A stretch of DNA of 64,000 bases from Temnothorax longispinosus (Eukaryota; Arthropoda; Insecta; Hymenoptera; Formicidae), in contig NC_092359.1 of NCBI RefSeq assembly GCF_030848805.1, positions 15,365,102-15,429,101 of the forward strand, given 5' to 3'. How positions within the stretch are numbered: position 1 is the first letter of the stretch; the number at the start of each line of letters is the position of its first letter. The notes beneath the pieces are model-generated. The model worked only from the letters and a program-made list of their open reading frames with translations. It ran no database searches and was not told where the DNA came from. Of this stretch, positions 34,901 to 45,134 are shown one piece after another. A program made the position numbers and the translations under genes.

Positions 34901-36879
34901 CTGTAACACATCTCTTTGTACATAGTTACCTTGATCAGAACTAATCTGTCTTCGTAGCTGTTGCAACTCTCTTTTCACTTTGTCTCCAAACGACAGGAGA
35001 ACTCTTTTCAAAGCATTTACAGCAGAACCCTGTGCAAACAAAAATGTCTTAATCGTTCAGCCAAAATATAAAATGCACTGCTTATTGTTTTCAAGTAACA
35101 AACGCATACAATTCTGACGTTTTGCATCAACAAGTCTTCTGTAAATTCGTCTGCGTTGATATAACCAATATCCTCGTGAAAGTTTCCATTCTCAAGCTGG
35201 ATCTTAACGTAACTGACGCAGCCAGCACAGTTTTTATTTCGAAAATTTATCTTATCTTTACTTAAATCGTCGAAATATTCATCGTCGGAATTTTTGTCGT
35301 CAGAATCAAACCGATAGGAATCTGTAAAAATTTGCAAACTTATTTTTATATACACCTGACTATTAACACTTATAAGAATTTATGCAGCTGATGACAGATA
35401 TACCTAAGGTTTGGCGGACTACAGTATGATTCCACTTGCCCTCTCCAAAAACTTTATTGGCTACTGAGATTAAATCATGAAAGTTTATTGCTGAATCCAT
35501 CGGTTCTGGGGCAGTGAACGTGTTGACTAAAACATTTAATTTTTCTGAAATTTGCGTACCCAATAACTGTATCACATCTCTTTGTATCATAGTTACCTCG
35601 TTCAGAACCAATCTGTCTTCGTAGTTGTTTCAGCTCTCTTTCTACTTTGTCTCCAAATGACAGGAGAACTCTAAATAAACCATTTATAGCAGAGCCCTGT
35701 GCAAACAAAAATGTCAGTTAATCATTCAGCCAAACTATAAAATGCACTGCTTATTCTTTCCAAGTGACTGACATACAATTCTAACTGTCTGTATTGACAA
35801 GCCTTCGTCTGCGTCGATATAACCAATATCCTCGTGAAAGTTTCCATTCTCAAGCTGGATCTTAACGTAACTGACGCAGCCAGCACAATGTATACGTCCT
35901 GTACTAGCGGAATTTATGTCATTATCGAAATCTGTAACAAATCCGCGAGCTTATTTTTACACAGATCTGCCTATTTTAACACTTATAAGAATTTATGCAG
36001 CTGATGACAAATATACCTAAGGATTGGCGGACTACAGTATGATTCCACTTGCCCTCTCCAAAAACTTTATTGGCTACGGAGATTAAATCATGAAAATTTA
36101 TTGCTAAATCCATCGGTTCTCCGGCAGCGAACGTGTTGACTGAAACATTTAATTTTTCTGAAATTTGCGTACCCAATAACTGTATCACATCTCTTTGTAT
36201 CATAGTTACCTTGTTCAGAACTAATCTGTCTTTGCAGCTGTTGCAGTTCTCTTTCTACTGTGTCTCCAAACGACAGGAGAACTTTTTTTCAAAGCATTTA
36301 CAGCAGAACCCTGCGCAAACAAAAATGTCTGAATTATTCAACCAAAATATAGAATACGCTACTTATTGTTTCCAAGTGACAGACGCATACAATTCTGGCG
36401 TTTTGTATCGACAAGCCTTTTGTAGATTCCTTTGCAATGTAAAAACCATCGTCTTCGTAACAGTTTCCATTCTCAAGCTGGATCTTGATGTAACTGATGT
36501 ATTTAGTACGGTATTTCTTTCGAGCATTTATCTCATCGTCGATATGTTCATCATCGAAATCTACTTTGTTGGAATCTACATTGTGGAAATCTGCAACAAA
36601 TTCACGAGTTTATTTCTTATTTCTATAGACCTGACTATTCATATTTATTCAATCAGCATGACGCAGATATGTACCTAATCTTTGTTTGACAACAGTATGA
36701 CTCCATTTGCCCTCTCCGAAAACCTTATTGGCCACTGAGATTAAATTACGACGTTCTTCTGACAATGAGATTAATTTAGGATGTTCCACTGTTGAACAAC
36801 AGGGTACTGCCTTCTCAGGCTTGTGCTCATTCTCCGCCATAGCTTGTTTTGCAGCGAACTGAAAAGCGAAAACATCCAT
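31907..36879 (-). CDS. six-module Rad52-like gene, 14 coding exons
   Basis: Exons, 5' to 3' on the minus strand: 36879-36675 (A1), 36590-36391 (B1), 36310-36017 (C1A2), 35931-35777 (B2), 35696-35404 (C2A3), 35321-35110 (B3), 35029-34738 (C3A4), 34659-34493 (B4), 34409-34118 (C4A5), 34033-33831 (B5), 33755-33629 (C5), 32609-32487 (A6), 32403-32252 (B6), 32173-31907 (C6 and stop). A carries VFGEGKWNHTV, B carries VKIQLENGNFHEDIGY and C carries GSAVNALKRVLLSFG. These match, in order, the three best-conserved blocks of the Rad52 annealing domain. A|B introns are phase 1 and B|C introns phase 0 throughout; most are about 80 bp. The product is about 992 residues and starts MDVFAFQFAAKQAMAE. C1A2 and C2A3 share a +1 base, and C1A2 has one extra A in a homopolymer here. 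Linkers are Gln/Glu-rich. Rad52 binds ssDNA and anneals complementary strands. Confidence 0.8.
32610..33628 (-). other. 1-kb intron splitting the fifth/sixth CA exon
   Basis: In the other modules C and A are fused in one exon. Here a donor ggtaagtag at 33628 is used where the fused exons read ggtaagcag straight through. Coding resumes at 32609 after ttttag. The inserted DNA holds a piggyBac-type MITE (32720-32843), a segment resembling 26.8 kb and a tRNA-like word near 33450. It looks like an intron created by insertion into an exon. Confidence 0.65.
32720..32843. mobile_element. 124-bp piggyBac-type MITE
   Basis: It is flanked by TTAA (32716-32719 and 32844-32847). The ends are CCCTTAAACTACA and TGTAGTTTAAGGG, and the palindrome GGGTCATTTTGACCC lies inside, a pattern common in piggyBac-derived MITEs. 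A mirror copy is at 60181-60304. Confidence 0.85.
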
Positions 36880-37640
36880 ATTTTTACATCACCTTGGCCG
36901 AGAGATAGATTACTTTCCATCCCTGGCGGAAATATTTTTACCTCAGGAATTATACTGCACCGCCGTATATTTACCTTGTAATTCTCCGCACGAGCTCGGG
37001 CCGACTATTTTCACGATCTATGCGATCTAAAATTTCTAGTTCCTTAACTTTCCTTTTTGGTTACCGGCTCCTGCCTCTTTACAGAGGACAATACGGCTGA
37101 AAAAAATTTGTAGTTAACCGAGTTAGCTCGAGACACGTGAGCGTTCAAAATCGAGAAACGGTGCATCAATGGCTTGTGTACGTACGTAAGAATAGCTCAC
37201 GGGTAGTCTTTATCGCGTTTAGGGAAACGCGCGTACGATCGACGACCACGCGGATCGATGGACGCTATATGGCGATGGATTTCGACTCGACGCGACGTCG
37301 CGCTCGATGTTCGTTTCAGGGTTCAACGTGTCGCAAAAAACGGCGAAATGTGAGGAGAAGGTTATTGTCACACGCGACGAAATCGCAATCACGATGAAAC
37401 CGCGTGATAAATGGGCCAAAATGAGCGCGTTCAGTAGAACAAACCGATCAGTAGCGATCGAACGTGATTGGCTACTTTTAGACCGAGCAAATCAGCGTAG
37501 CGTGTTGATAAGATGATACTCAACAGTTTTGCCTGCTGAACGCGGCCAATGCAATTCGAAATGACCAATCGGCAATCGGCAAACAGTATTCTCCCGCGAC
37601 AATGTCCCTCTCAAGTAGCGAGTGCCGAGTAGGCCACACG
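36880..37640. promoter_or_regulatory. upstream region of the six-module gene
   Basis: The 36950-37060 part (gaattatactgcaccgccgt, cacgagctcgggccgacta) is shared with the regions just upstream of the Rad52-like pseudogenes at about 4900-5010 and 43010-43110. It is therefore probably the ancestral promoter. In those copies the acidic-protein gene starts on the opposite strand within 40 bp, so the promoter may be bidirectional. Here that partner gene is replaced by unrelated sequence from about 37065. Confidence 0.45.
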
Positions 37641-37644
37641 TAGG

Positions 37645-37822
37645 CTGGATTCGGGGAGCGCGCTATTAGCGCTATTTGCTTATTCTATTCTTGTTTTACA
37701 CCTGATGAGCGATAAAGACAAAATGATTCAATCCCAGCCGGAATGCTAGCGTCTTTTCGACGTCTATAGATGTCGGCGTTCCGGCTGGGATAGCGCTAAT
37801 AGCGCGCTCCCCGAACGCAGCC
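37645..37822. repeat. GC-rich double hairpin MITE
   Basis: cggggagcgcgctattagcg at 37655 pairs with its reverse complement ending at about 37815. Inside, tcccagccgg and ccggctggga enclose a third palindrome around gacgtctatagatgtc. Two further hairpins follow at 37850-37925 (arms with actagttcagagtttatc) and 37973-38104 (ttttcgaagaac). Confidence 0.7.
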
Positions 37823-38239
37823 GTAGCAACCATTCTCTACATTTGAACTGACTGCACTAGTTCAGAGTTTATCTCTTTTACTCCACATTGGAGGGAAAAA
37901 GATAAACTGTGAACTAGTACAGTCAATTCAGGTGCAAAGAGCAAACCCCCAGGCCTCTCATTTGTCTGTTATTTTTCGAAGAACCTCCCGAAGTACAAAC
38001 ACACGTGCACGCAATGGTGCTAAAGTTAGTGAACAAAATATACTTGTCTCACTTTAACTTAACCGTGCACTTGTGTGCATCAGTTCCAAAAGTTCTTCGA
38101 AAAGGAATAAACCTATTAAATCCGAAAACAGGTTTTGGCTGATTTGAGTTCAATAAAATGATCTTAATTTAATACATAAAATCTCTTATTATTTTGATTA
38201 TTTGACAGACTGGATATACTACTTCATTAATTCGATCGG

Positions 38240-38870
38240 GAGCAAACATGTTAAGTTTAGCAAACAAATTATTATCTTCGATCTCTTCTTTCTTTGGTCA
38301 AATCCTTGATTTTTTAAACCGCTGTATTCTCTTTTCAGATTTTGATTTATTGGGTTCTTGGACTAGTGATGTTAATTACTTTCACCTAAACTACGTGAGA
38401 ATACAGAATAGAAGACAAAATTTAATATAATTTATATATTACTACAATTTATGTTGATTAAAATTTACCTTGAATTTATATAATTACAGATACAAGCTGA
38501 AAGGCAGAGTTTAAGCTGTGATCCACAAACTCGAATCGCGTATCTCGCTGAGAGCTAATTATTTTTCATTCGTAACACTTGGTCGGTTCAATTGGATCTG
38601 TCAAAATACTATAATTTTTTACGTATTTTACGACATTCATTCATTCTACCGCTCGGCATCGAATGTCTTGCGCCTCGTGATTAATGTATGATTATGAATT
38701 TATCAGCGTGTGTTATGCTTTCATCCCGCTATAGGTATCCCGACGAATGCGCGTTATGATAATAATGTTCAATAGATAAATAAATAAGAAACGCTCGTAT
38801 GTCAAAATAAATAGGAATAGAGGCCAACAATCGAGCAAACACGTAGATGTCAATTTAAAGTAAATTTAAT
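38240..38870. other. no gene recognised
   Basis: AT-rich sequence between the hairpins and the Penelope element. A 60-residue plus-strand frame at 38248 has no supporting context. Confidence 0.4.
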
Positions 38871-38874
38871 AAAC

Positions 38875-40565
38875 ATACTTATATACAACGGAACGTTTCA
38901 ACCGCACAGAAGTTCTTCTTCAGCCGTTTTAAATTAAAAATTACATAGAGTCGCGCAAAGTGAAAATTAACATGTTAAAAAGTAATACAGTAAAAAATAA
39001 ATAAATTAATACAGTAAAAAATAAATAAATTAAAAAGTAGTCATTTCTCGATAGTAAATGACAAAGCCGTCTGGAGTCACATCTCACATGAGAGCATTCG
39101 AATATTAAACCTTGTATATGAATAATAAAATTGTATATAAATAAATATCTGTGAGTCTATTGTAAAATGTAAAATTATATATATGTGAATATCTATAGTT
39201 ATTTCGCAAGTATGCAGTCAAAGAAGAGTCCATGATCTATTTTTTGTTGATTGGCGAAAACGAACCAAGTCAGAAGTTAAAAGGCAGAAATCTTAAGTCC
39301 ATCAACGTTGTAGTCAGTTTAACAAACGTTCTGAAATTTGATGTCTCAATAGTGGGATAAAGTCTATGTGATTGTTAAGTATGGACTTACAAATTAAAGA
39401 ATTGCGTCGTGGTCCGAAACTAAGTGCTCTCGTGATCGATGTTCGCTCTTTTACGTCTCAAATAATAATGACAAGCATTCTCATTAGGTAACGGCGAAGG
39501 TTAGTCATCGAAATAATAAATAGTTGGATGTCGGTGAGTTCGCAAAGAATACTGTAATATGACTCATCCAGATATTCTGTGTCCTTGTTCAAATTAATGC
39601 CATTTTTTTGTTCTTTAATATGTAGCATTTCCGAGACAAGTTTTTTATAATAGTTAGGTTCCGTATCCATTATTTTGACGTTGTCCCAATCGAAAGAATG
39701 ATTAAATTCTTTAATATGTTCGGAAATGACCGAGTGTCTGGATGGGTCCATTTTTATATTATTTTTATGTTCGTTAATTCTAGTTCTTAATTGCCGCTTT
39801 GTCTGTCCCACGTAAGAAGCCTCACAATCTTTACATGCAATCTTATATACAACATTACTATTAGTAGCTAATGAGTTCTTATCTTTTTGTGCTTTGATTA
39901 TGCTACTTAATTTATTAAGGCATCTATAGCCAATTATGTGTTCCTTTCTATTGAATAATAATGTTTGCTTTTTCAGATATGTTGTTGACAAATGGGATCA
40001 CTATAAATTTCCTATTAACATCGCTCGAATCTATCGAGTTGTTTACATTGTTTCTGAGTTTACCATTAATCAGATTGTCGAGCCTGGTGTGTTTATTTTT
40101 TAAAAATTAAATTGAGAGGATAACCATTGTCCAGTAATATTTCGATGACCATTTCTAAATTATTCTTGTGATATATAGGGTGAGATAACAAAATTGCTCT
40201 GTCAACTAAACTGTAGATAGAGCCTATTTTATGGCAAATAGGATGATTTGAAGAAAATGACAAGTATCTACCCAAGAACGTTTTCTTGTGAAACCAGTCG
40301 ATTTGTATGGTGTGATCTACTACCTGCAGCGACAAATCTAAGAAACTAAGACAACGGTTATTCTCGTATTCTAAAGTGAATTTTAGGCGTTCATGATAGC
40401 TGTTAAAAGTATCCAGGATAAAATCAATCTTGTTCAACGGGGCGGACGTAATATGTCATCAACATATCTGCGATAAATAGATAAACGTACATTTAAAGAA
40501 TTTAACGTTTTTTGTTCCAAGTCCTGCATGACCACATCAGCAATTATTGGGGGAAAGAGGTGATC
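38875..40565 (-). mobile_element. Penelope-like retroelement, 5' truncated (left copy)
   Basis: On the minus strand the reverse transcriptase motifs appear first: GSPLSPIIADVV and RYVDDIF (near 40470-40550). A GIY-YIG-type region follows at about 39730-39850, with CKDCEASYVGQTKRQLRTRI and a downstream EH. Reverse transcriptase plus a C-terminal GIY-YIG nuclease defines Penelope-like elements. Frameshifts break this copy at about 39990-40090 and 40440. The GIY-YIG region is intact in this arm and broken in the right arm. The element is truncated upstream at about 40565. Confidence 0.85.
38885..38935 (-). ncRNA. hammerhead-ribozyme-like motif at the Penelope 3' end
   Basis: On the minus strand the sequence ggctgaagaagaac, a short loop, then ggttgaaacgttcc contains the core words CTGANGA and GAAA at the expected distance. 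Penelope elements are known to carry hammerhead motifs near their ends. Stem II pairs poorly here, so this may be a degenerate motif. Confidence 0.4.
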
Positions 40566-41880
40566 CATTAGTGATCCATGGGTTTGCTTGTATATAACGT
40601 TATTGAATGTGAAAAAAGTTCTCGTTCTCGCTGGAACCTCAGCACCGGCCCTCCTACCGGGCGCGGTTTCGTCGCCCAGACGTCTTGATTTAGGTGGAAG
40701 ACGTCCTTGAGGGCCGCCGCCATCCTCGGGGATATCGTGACCCTCGGTGGTGCTGCGTTGGGGGGCTGCTTGCCAGTGAGCGGCTGCAATGTGTCACGAA
40801 TTGCCTCGGGGCCGGGGTAATTCGTGACAGGCCACGGAGTAATGCGTAACACTTTCTCTGATTGAACAACTTTATAGATTGTTTTCGTTTTTGCAATTTT
40901 TATCTACTTTATACTTTGAAAAAGCCTTTATTTGTCAGAATTTACATATTATATGTATACAAAATTATGAGGAAAAAAGTAACGTTTATTCCATTAATCG
41001 CCCTCATCGCGGCATCGCTTACATTCGATTACGGGAAACCACTTCTCGAAGGCGTCCACGGCCCCGGCGAACTGGTTCTTCCTTTGAACGCTTATTCGTG
41101 GTTTTTTTTGTTGTCCCGATTGATGCTTGTGTCACGAAATGCCCCGGTGTGGTTTTTTCTCATTCATGATCCGTGACTTACAGATAAGAAAGAATACCAT
41201 AAAATCTACTCATGCATTATGCTTAGTAAAGTTGTGTGACTGAATACAACTTACCGTTTCGGATCTCTTATTATTTTATTCGGCGAGGGAAAACAAATTT
41301 TCGGGATTTGAAAAATTTTACTTTGAGCACTTGAAATCAAAACTTTCTGCTACTGAGAGAGAAAAATGGTTGATACGCAAATGCCATTCTGTTGGTATCT
41401 AGAGGACACTAAGAGACAACTGTGATTGATATTACAGATTTCCAGCAGCAAGCATTTTAAAGTTAGGCCAGCGACAAAATTTCAGCAGTGTCACGAATAG
41501 CCCCGGTCTCCCCTACTAATTTCTCTAGAATTTTGCATCAAAACTGACGCCATTCATGTCCTCGTTAAGCTTGAGTTTCGTTTGCAAAACTTTCTGTTCT
41601 CACAAAATAAAAGAAAATTGGCGCCAAAAACCGCGCAAAATTTGTTAACATAATCTAACAGCAACCAGATATGGTAAAAACCGAGCGAGAATATGCACGG
41701 CGTAATATAAGAAAATTGACAGCAAATATCGAGCAAAATTTGCCGTTATACGTAACTCGGTCAATCGATGTGCCTTTTTAAATACCTTTGGTTACCTTTA
41801 AGTATTACCTTAAGTATACCATATTTAAAAATAAATAAAAAGGTATGTCGAATGTGATATTGAGCTATGTAATGGCAAGT
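40566..41880. repeat. unclassified repeat with recurring cacgaat-gccccgg words
   Basis: gtgtcacgaattgcctcggg (about 40790), tgtcacgaaatgccccggt (about 41129) and tgtcacgaatagccccggtc (about 41489) are three versions of one motif. A GC-rich block at 40640-40860 lies against the broken end of the Penelope element. Open frames here look incidental. The region is mirrored at about 51280-52400. Confidence 0.45.
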
Positions 41881-42439
41881 CTTGCTCAATACTTCGATTA
41901 ACGTCTTTTTCATAAAACTAAAAATATGTAATAACGTTAAGCTATTTCAAATAATCCCTTAAAACCAAATGCCCAATTTCATATAGATCTGGAGTCTTGA
42001 GAGAACTGCAGTTTTCAATAACACGAAACCAATTAATCGTGTTATTTGAGAGTTACCTATATATAATTTAATATTGCTTATACATTAAGTTTTACAATAA
42101 CGGAGAAGCTGAGAACGATATAAAGATAGACAACATTTATAATAAAACTGCAAAAACTCAATCTTGAAAGATTTGTAATTTCTCTGTAAGTTCTTATTTA
42201 GAATTACAATAGTAACTTTTCTTTAAAATCAATAAAGTATCCTTAACACACTTCGTCTATATTATCAATATATAAAATCATTAAAAATGGAAAAGGTATG
42301 TATCTTCTTCCAGAGCGCTGAACAATTAAACAATTAAGAGAAAAATTAAACATTACAAAATACTTTAAGGAAAACTTTTTTGAAAACTGTCTACACTTTA
42401 CTCATATTTCTGTACTTATTTCCTACAAATCTGTTATTA

Positions 42440-42823
42440 ACAGATCTCAATTTTTATTTAAATCAAGTTTACTGATAGATACTCGTAAATACTCGATAGA
42501 CTGGTAAATACTCGTTACCATGCGTCACATCAAATATTTTAAAACGTTTGTTAACAATGATTTCTCAATTGCATTGCAGAACCGAATGTGTTACCTGAAA
42601 CATTTGATTTTTCTGAAATCTGCTCATCCAATGACTGTGCATCTCATTGCACGTCGTTAGTTTGTTTAGGACTAATCCTTCTCTGCAGTTCTTTTTCAAT
42701 TTTTTCTCCAAACGACAGAAGCACTCTTTTCAAGGCATTTACAGCAGAACCCTGCGCAAACAATAAGTCCCAATCGTTTATAGTATGACTCCAATTGCCC
42801 TCTCCAAAAACCTTAAATTGCGC
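42440..42823 (-). pseudogene. Rad52-like fragment, A fused to C (left arm)
   Basis: It has the same structure as the fragment at 4.4 kb: KVFGEGNWSHT runs into an intron remnant and then GSAVNALKRVLLSFGEK. It stops at TGA (about 42644) after TNDVQ. Motif B is missing. It shares the internal deletion breakpoint with the 4.4-kb copy, so one is a duplicate of the other. Confidence 0.75.
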
Positions 42824-43133
42824 GCTCCGCGAACACACTTTTTACGGGCAGTATGATTCGGGATAATTATTAAGATTTGGAAAACCATGCAAGATGTTTT
42901 CTTTTTTTTATTTGCCTAGTGTTTATCCATGGAACGATTGATATAACCATCGTCGTCGGGATCAAACGTAAATATGACGAACAGAACCACGAGTTAAATT
43001 TCCCAGGATTTATACTGCACCGCCGTATATTTACCTTGTAATTCTTCGCACGAGCTCGGCCGACTATTTTCACGGTCTATGCGATCTAAAATTTCTAGTT
43101 CCTTAACTCTCCTTTTTGGTTACTGTGACAGAC

Positions 43134-43602
43134 ATGGAACCGGTACCAGTGATGGAAAGAACTAAAGCGGCGAGTTTTACCGATACAAATTCGGAGATTC
43201 CGCGACGTGTCGAGACGAAGGCAGATATCAAGCTGTCTGTGAAAGACGATCAAGATGAAAAATTAATCGCTTCTGATTCGGAATTGATGAAAATTTTGGA
43301 AGAAGATAGCACGCATTCTGATGAATCCAGGATTATCAGCAAGAAGGAAGGCTCGAATTCAAAGGACAGTCATATACTTTTAGACGCGCGTTAACGAGTG
43401 GTAACTCGGATATAAAAGAAGAAAACAATGCCAAGTCAGACATTAAAACGGAGAGTGCAGGTAAAAAAAAAGTATTTATTCAGTCTTTTATTTTTTTATT
43501 TCACAGGCCTGAACTTTTAACACAAATAAATAAATAAATAACTGCACAAGCTTTACATATATTAAGTGATATTTTTATGCAGATTTATTAGCTGAGAAAA
43601 CT
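43134..43602 (+). pseudogene. acidic-protein gene copy, cut by a mariner fragment
   Basis: Exon 1 starts at ATG 43134 (MEPVPVMERTKAASFTD) and is open for about 87 codons. A two-base CG insertion near 43387, absent from the 5-kb copy, then shifts the frame. Exon 2 begins after atgcag at about 43583 and is interrupted after about 20 bases by mariner sequence. It is head to head with the Rad52-like fragment at 42.8 kb. Confidence 0.65.
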
Positions 43603-43945
43603 GTGGGTATGGGAATAAGTTTTAATCGTTTTTTATGTAGAAAAAAAGCATAGTTTGAATATGATGATATTAAATAATTTTATTCAAATAGTTTCCATCT
43701 GAAGCGACGACCTTCGCCCATCTTTCAGGCAATAAACGGATTCCTCGAGCGAAGAATTCTATTTCTTTCGATGAGATCCAGTCATCGACCCATTTTTGTA
43801 TGCTGTCATTTGAAGTAAAGCGCTCTCCAGTAAGTGCCGACTGCATCGACCGGAACAAATGATAGTCTGAAGGGGCAATGTCTGGTGAATACGGCGGGTG
43901 GGGTAAGACCTCCCATTTCACCCCTTCGGCAATGCAAACGGATAA
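43603..43945 (-). mobile_element. mariner transposase C-terminal fragment (left arm)
   Basis: The minus-strand frame contains EVLPHPPYSPDIAPSDYHLF, the region of the third catalytic Asp of mariner transposases, and ends RGIRLLPERWAKVVASDG. The N-terminal two thirds are missing: the sequence changes abruptly before GVKWEV at about 43940. The 3' end is tgtgggtatgggaataag. It cannot encode an active transposase. Confidence 0.85.
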
Positions 43946-44546
43946 GGAACCAGAAACAAACGCTGATCTTAAAAGCAAGGTGCGCTCTTGGTTATTGGCA
44001 TCTTCGCAATGCCGACCAGAAATCGGTGCACGGACCAACGTCAATGGTTTGCCGAAAAGCAAGTCGACCCCGGTGGGTCTGACGGTTAGCGGAGGAGCAG
44101 TGGGGTCCAGAGTGCCGGTGTCGAGGCAACAGGCGTTGACATCCACTCGACGTCCTGGTGCGGAAACCGGAAGGGTTGGTGCGGAACTGAAGAACTCGTC
44201 GAATTCCCTCGCCAGGAAGGAACGTGCGAGGCTTCAGGTGGTGTACAAGCCGCCGTTCCGGTTCAGCGTAAAGCTACGCAAATCCGATAAAGTGGCGCAG
44301 GCACCGGCCACAGCTGTAATTCATACGAATAGCAGAACGACGAAACTGCCGAGGACCGGGGTGCTTCTGCGAACGGTCAAGAGGAAAGATCGAGTTAAAA
44401 TAGGCAGAGCACGACAAATCGCTCCTACCGGCATCGGAAACAGCGGCGGTGATCTGCCGGAACCGGCCAACTCCGACTTGCACACCGTACCCTCCGATCT
44501 AGAAGTACTGCTATCCGAGAGCGAGTTTCTCTTCTCGGACACGTGA
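43938..44546 (+). CDS. unrecognised basic protein, C-terminal coding part
   Basis: From about MQTDKEPETNADLKSK (43938) the plus-strand frame stays open for about 200 codons to TGA 44544-44546. It is Ser/Pro-rich, then strongly basic (LARKERARLQVVYKPPFRF, RTVKRKDRVK), then acidic at the end (LEVLLSESEFLFSDT). AATAAA lies at about 44638. The open frame upstream of 43938 is only the antisense of mariner. The mirror copy has small indels that break the frame. I do not know the family. It may be the last exon of a gene whose upstream part was displaced by mariner. Confidence 0.45.
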   Translation, partial: TDKEPETNADLKSKVRSWLLASSQCRPEIGARTNVNGLPKSKSTPVGLTVSGGAVGSRVPVSRQQALTSTRRPGAETGRVGAELKNSSNSLARKERARLQVVYKPPFRFSVKLRKSDKVAQAPATAVIHTNSRTTKLPRTGVLLRTVKRKDRVKIGRARQIAPTGIGNSGGDLPEPANSDLHTVPSDLEVLLSESEFLFSDT

Positions 44547-45134
44547 CCATGGATTTCGATATTGTTTGAGTTTATTTCGAATCGCTACGCGACTAAGTAG
44601 GTCTTGCATAATTTCATCCCTTGTATCCGAGCGCGAGAATAAATAATACTTTAGGATGCGCGGGATGATAGATAGTTTCGCGTTGATCCGTTGAATAGCT
44701 AGCTCGTGCGTGGAAAAATCCCGTCCGAGAACGTGGAAGGGAAGATTCGTTTAGTTGCCCGATTTATCGAACAATCTTGGTTAGTTTTTCTTTCAACTGT
44801 TCGCTCTATAAGCACACGTCGCAAAGACGTGACATTGATTTTCGTCATTCTTCCTTTCCGCATCTCTAGAGTGGAGCAATAGCGCGGCGACAGATTATAC
44901 GTTTGCGAACGTTCGCGCTGTGATCGGCGATGAACGTTTCTCACGCGCGATTGCGATGAACGGAATTTGCGCTGACGAACGTATAAAATGTGTCGGCGCT
45001 AGTTTTTCAACGATCAAGCCAGTTTTCTTCTTCCAAAGAAAGGGGCCAAATCCATCGTTTAAAGTGCGACGTGTACTGCGTCGGGCAAAACATATATAAA
45101 TATTTGAGCTACGTCGTCTAGCTATTCCCGGGGG
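44547..45134. other. 3' flank, no gene recognised
   Basis: Contains the likely poly(A) signal of the preceding ORF and mixed-composition DNA that matches the right arm well until about 45100, where identity starts to fall. Confidence 0.4.

Larger units (their letters stand above)
29018..45134. repeat. left arm of the giant inverted duplication
   Basis: Every feature from 29018 to about 45134 reappears in reverse complement between 47858 and 64000. Paired coordinates sum to 93018 at the outer end and about 92985 near the centre, so the net length difference is only a few tens of bases over 16 kb. Most differences are single-base indels. The outer boundary is not seen because the window ends inside the right arm. 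Confidence 0.95.

Noticed and set aside
40862..41176. ORF with KKPLFVRIYILYVYKIMRKK, resembling a membrane protein
   Set aside because: It lies in an unclassified repeat, is broken in the other arm, and the hydrophobicity follows from AT-rich DNA.
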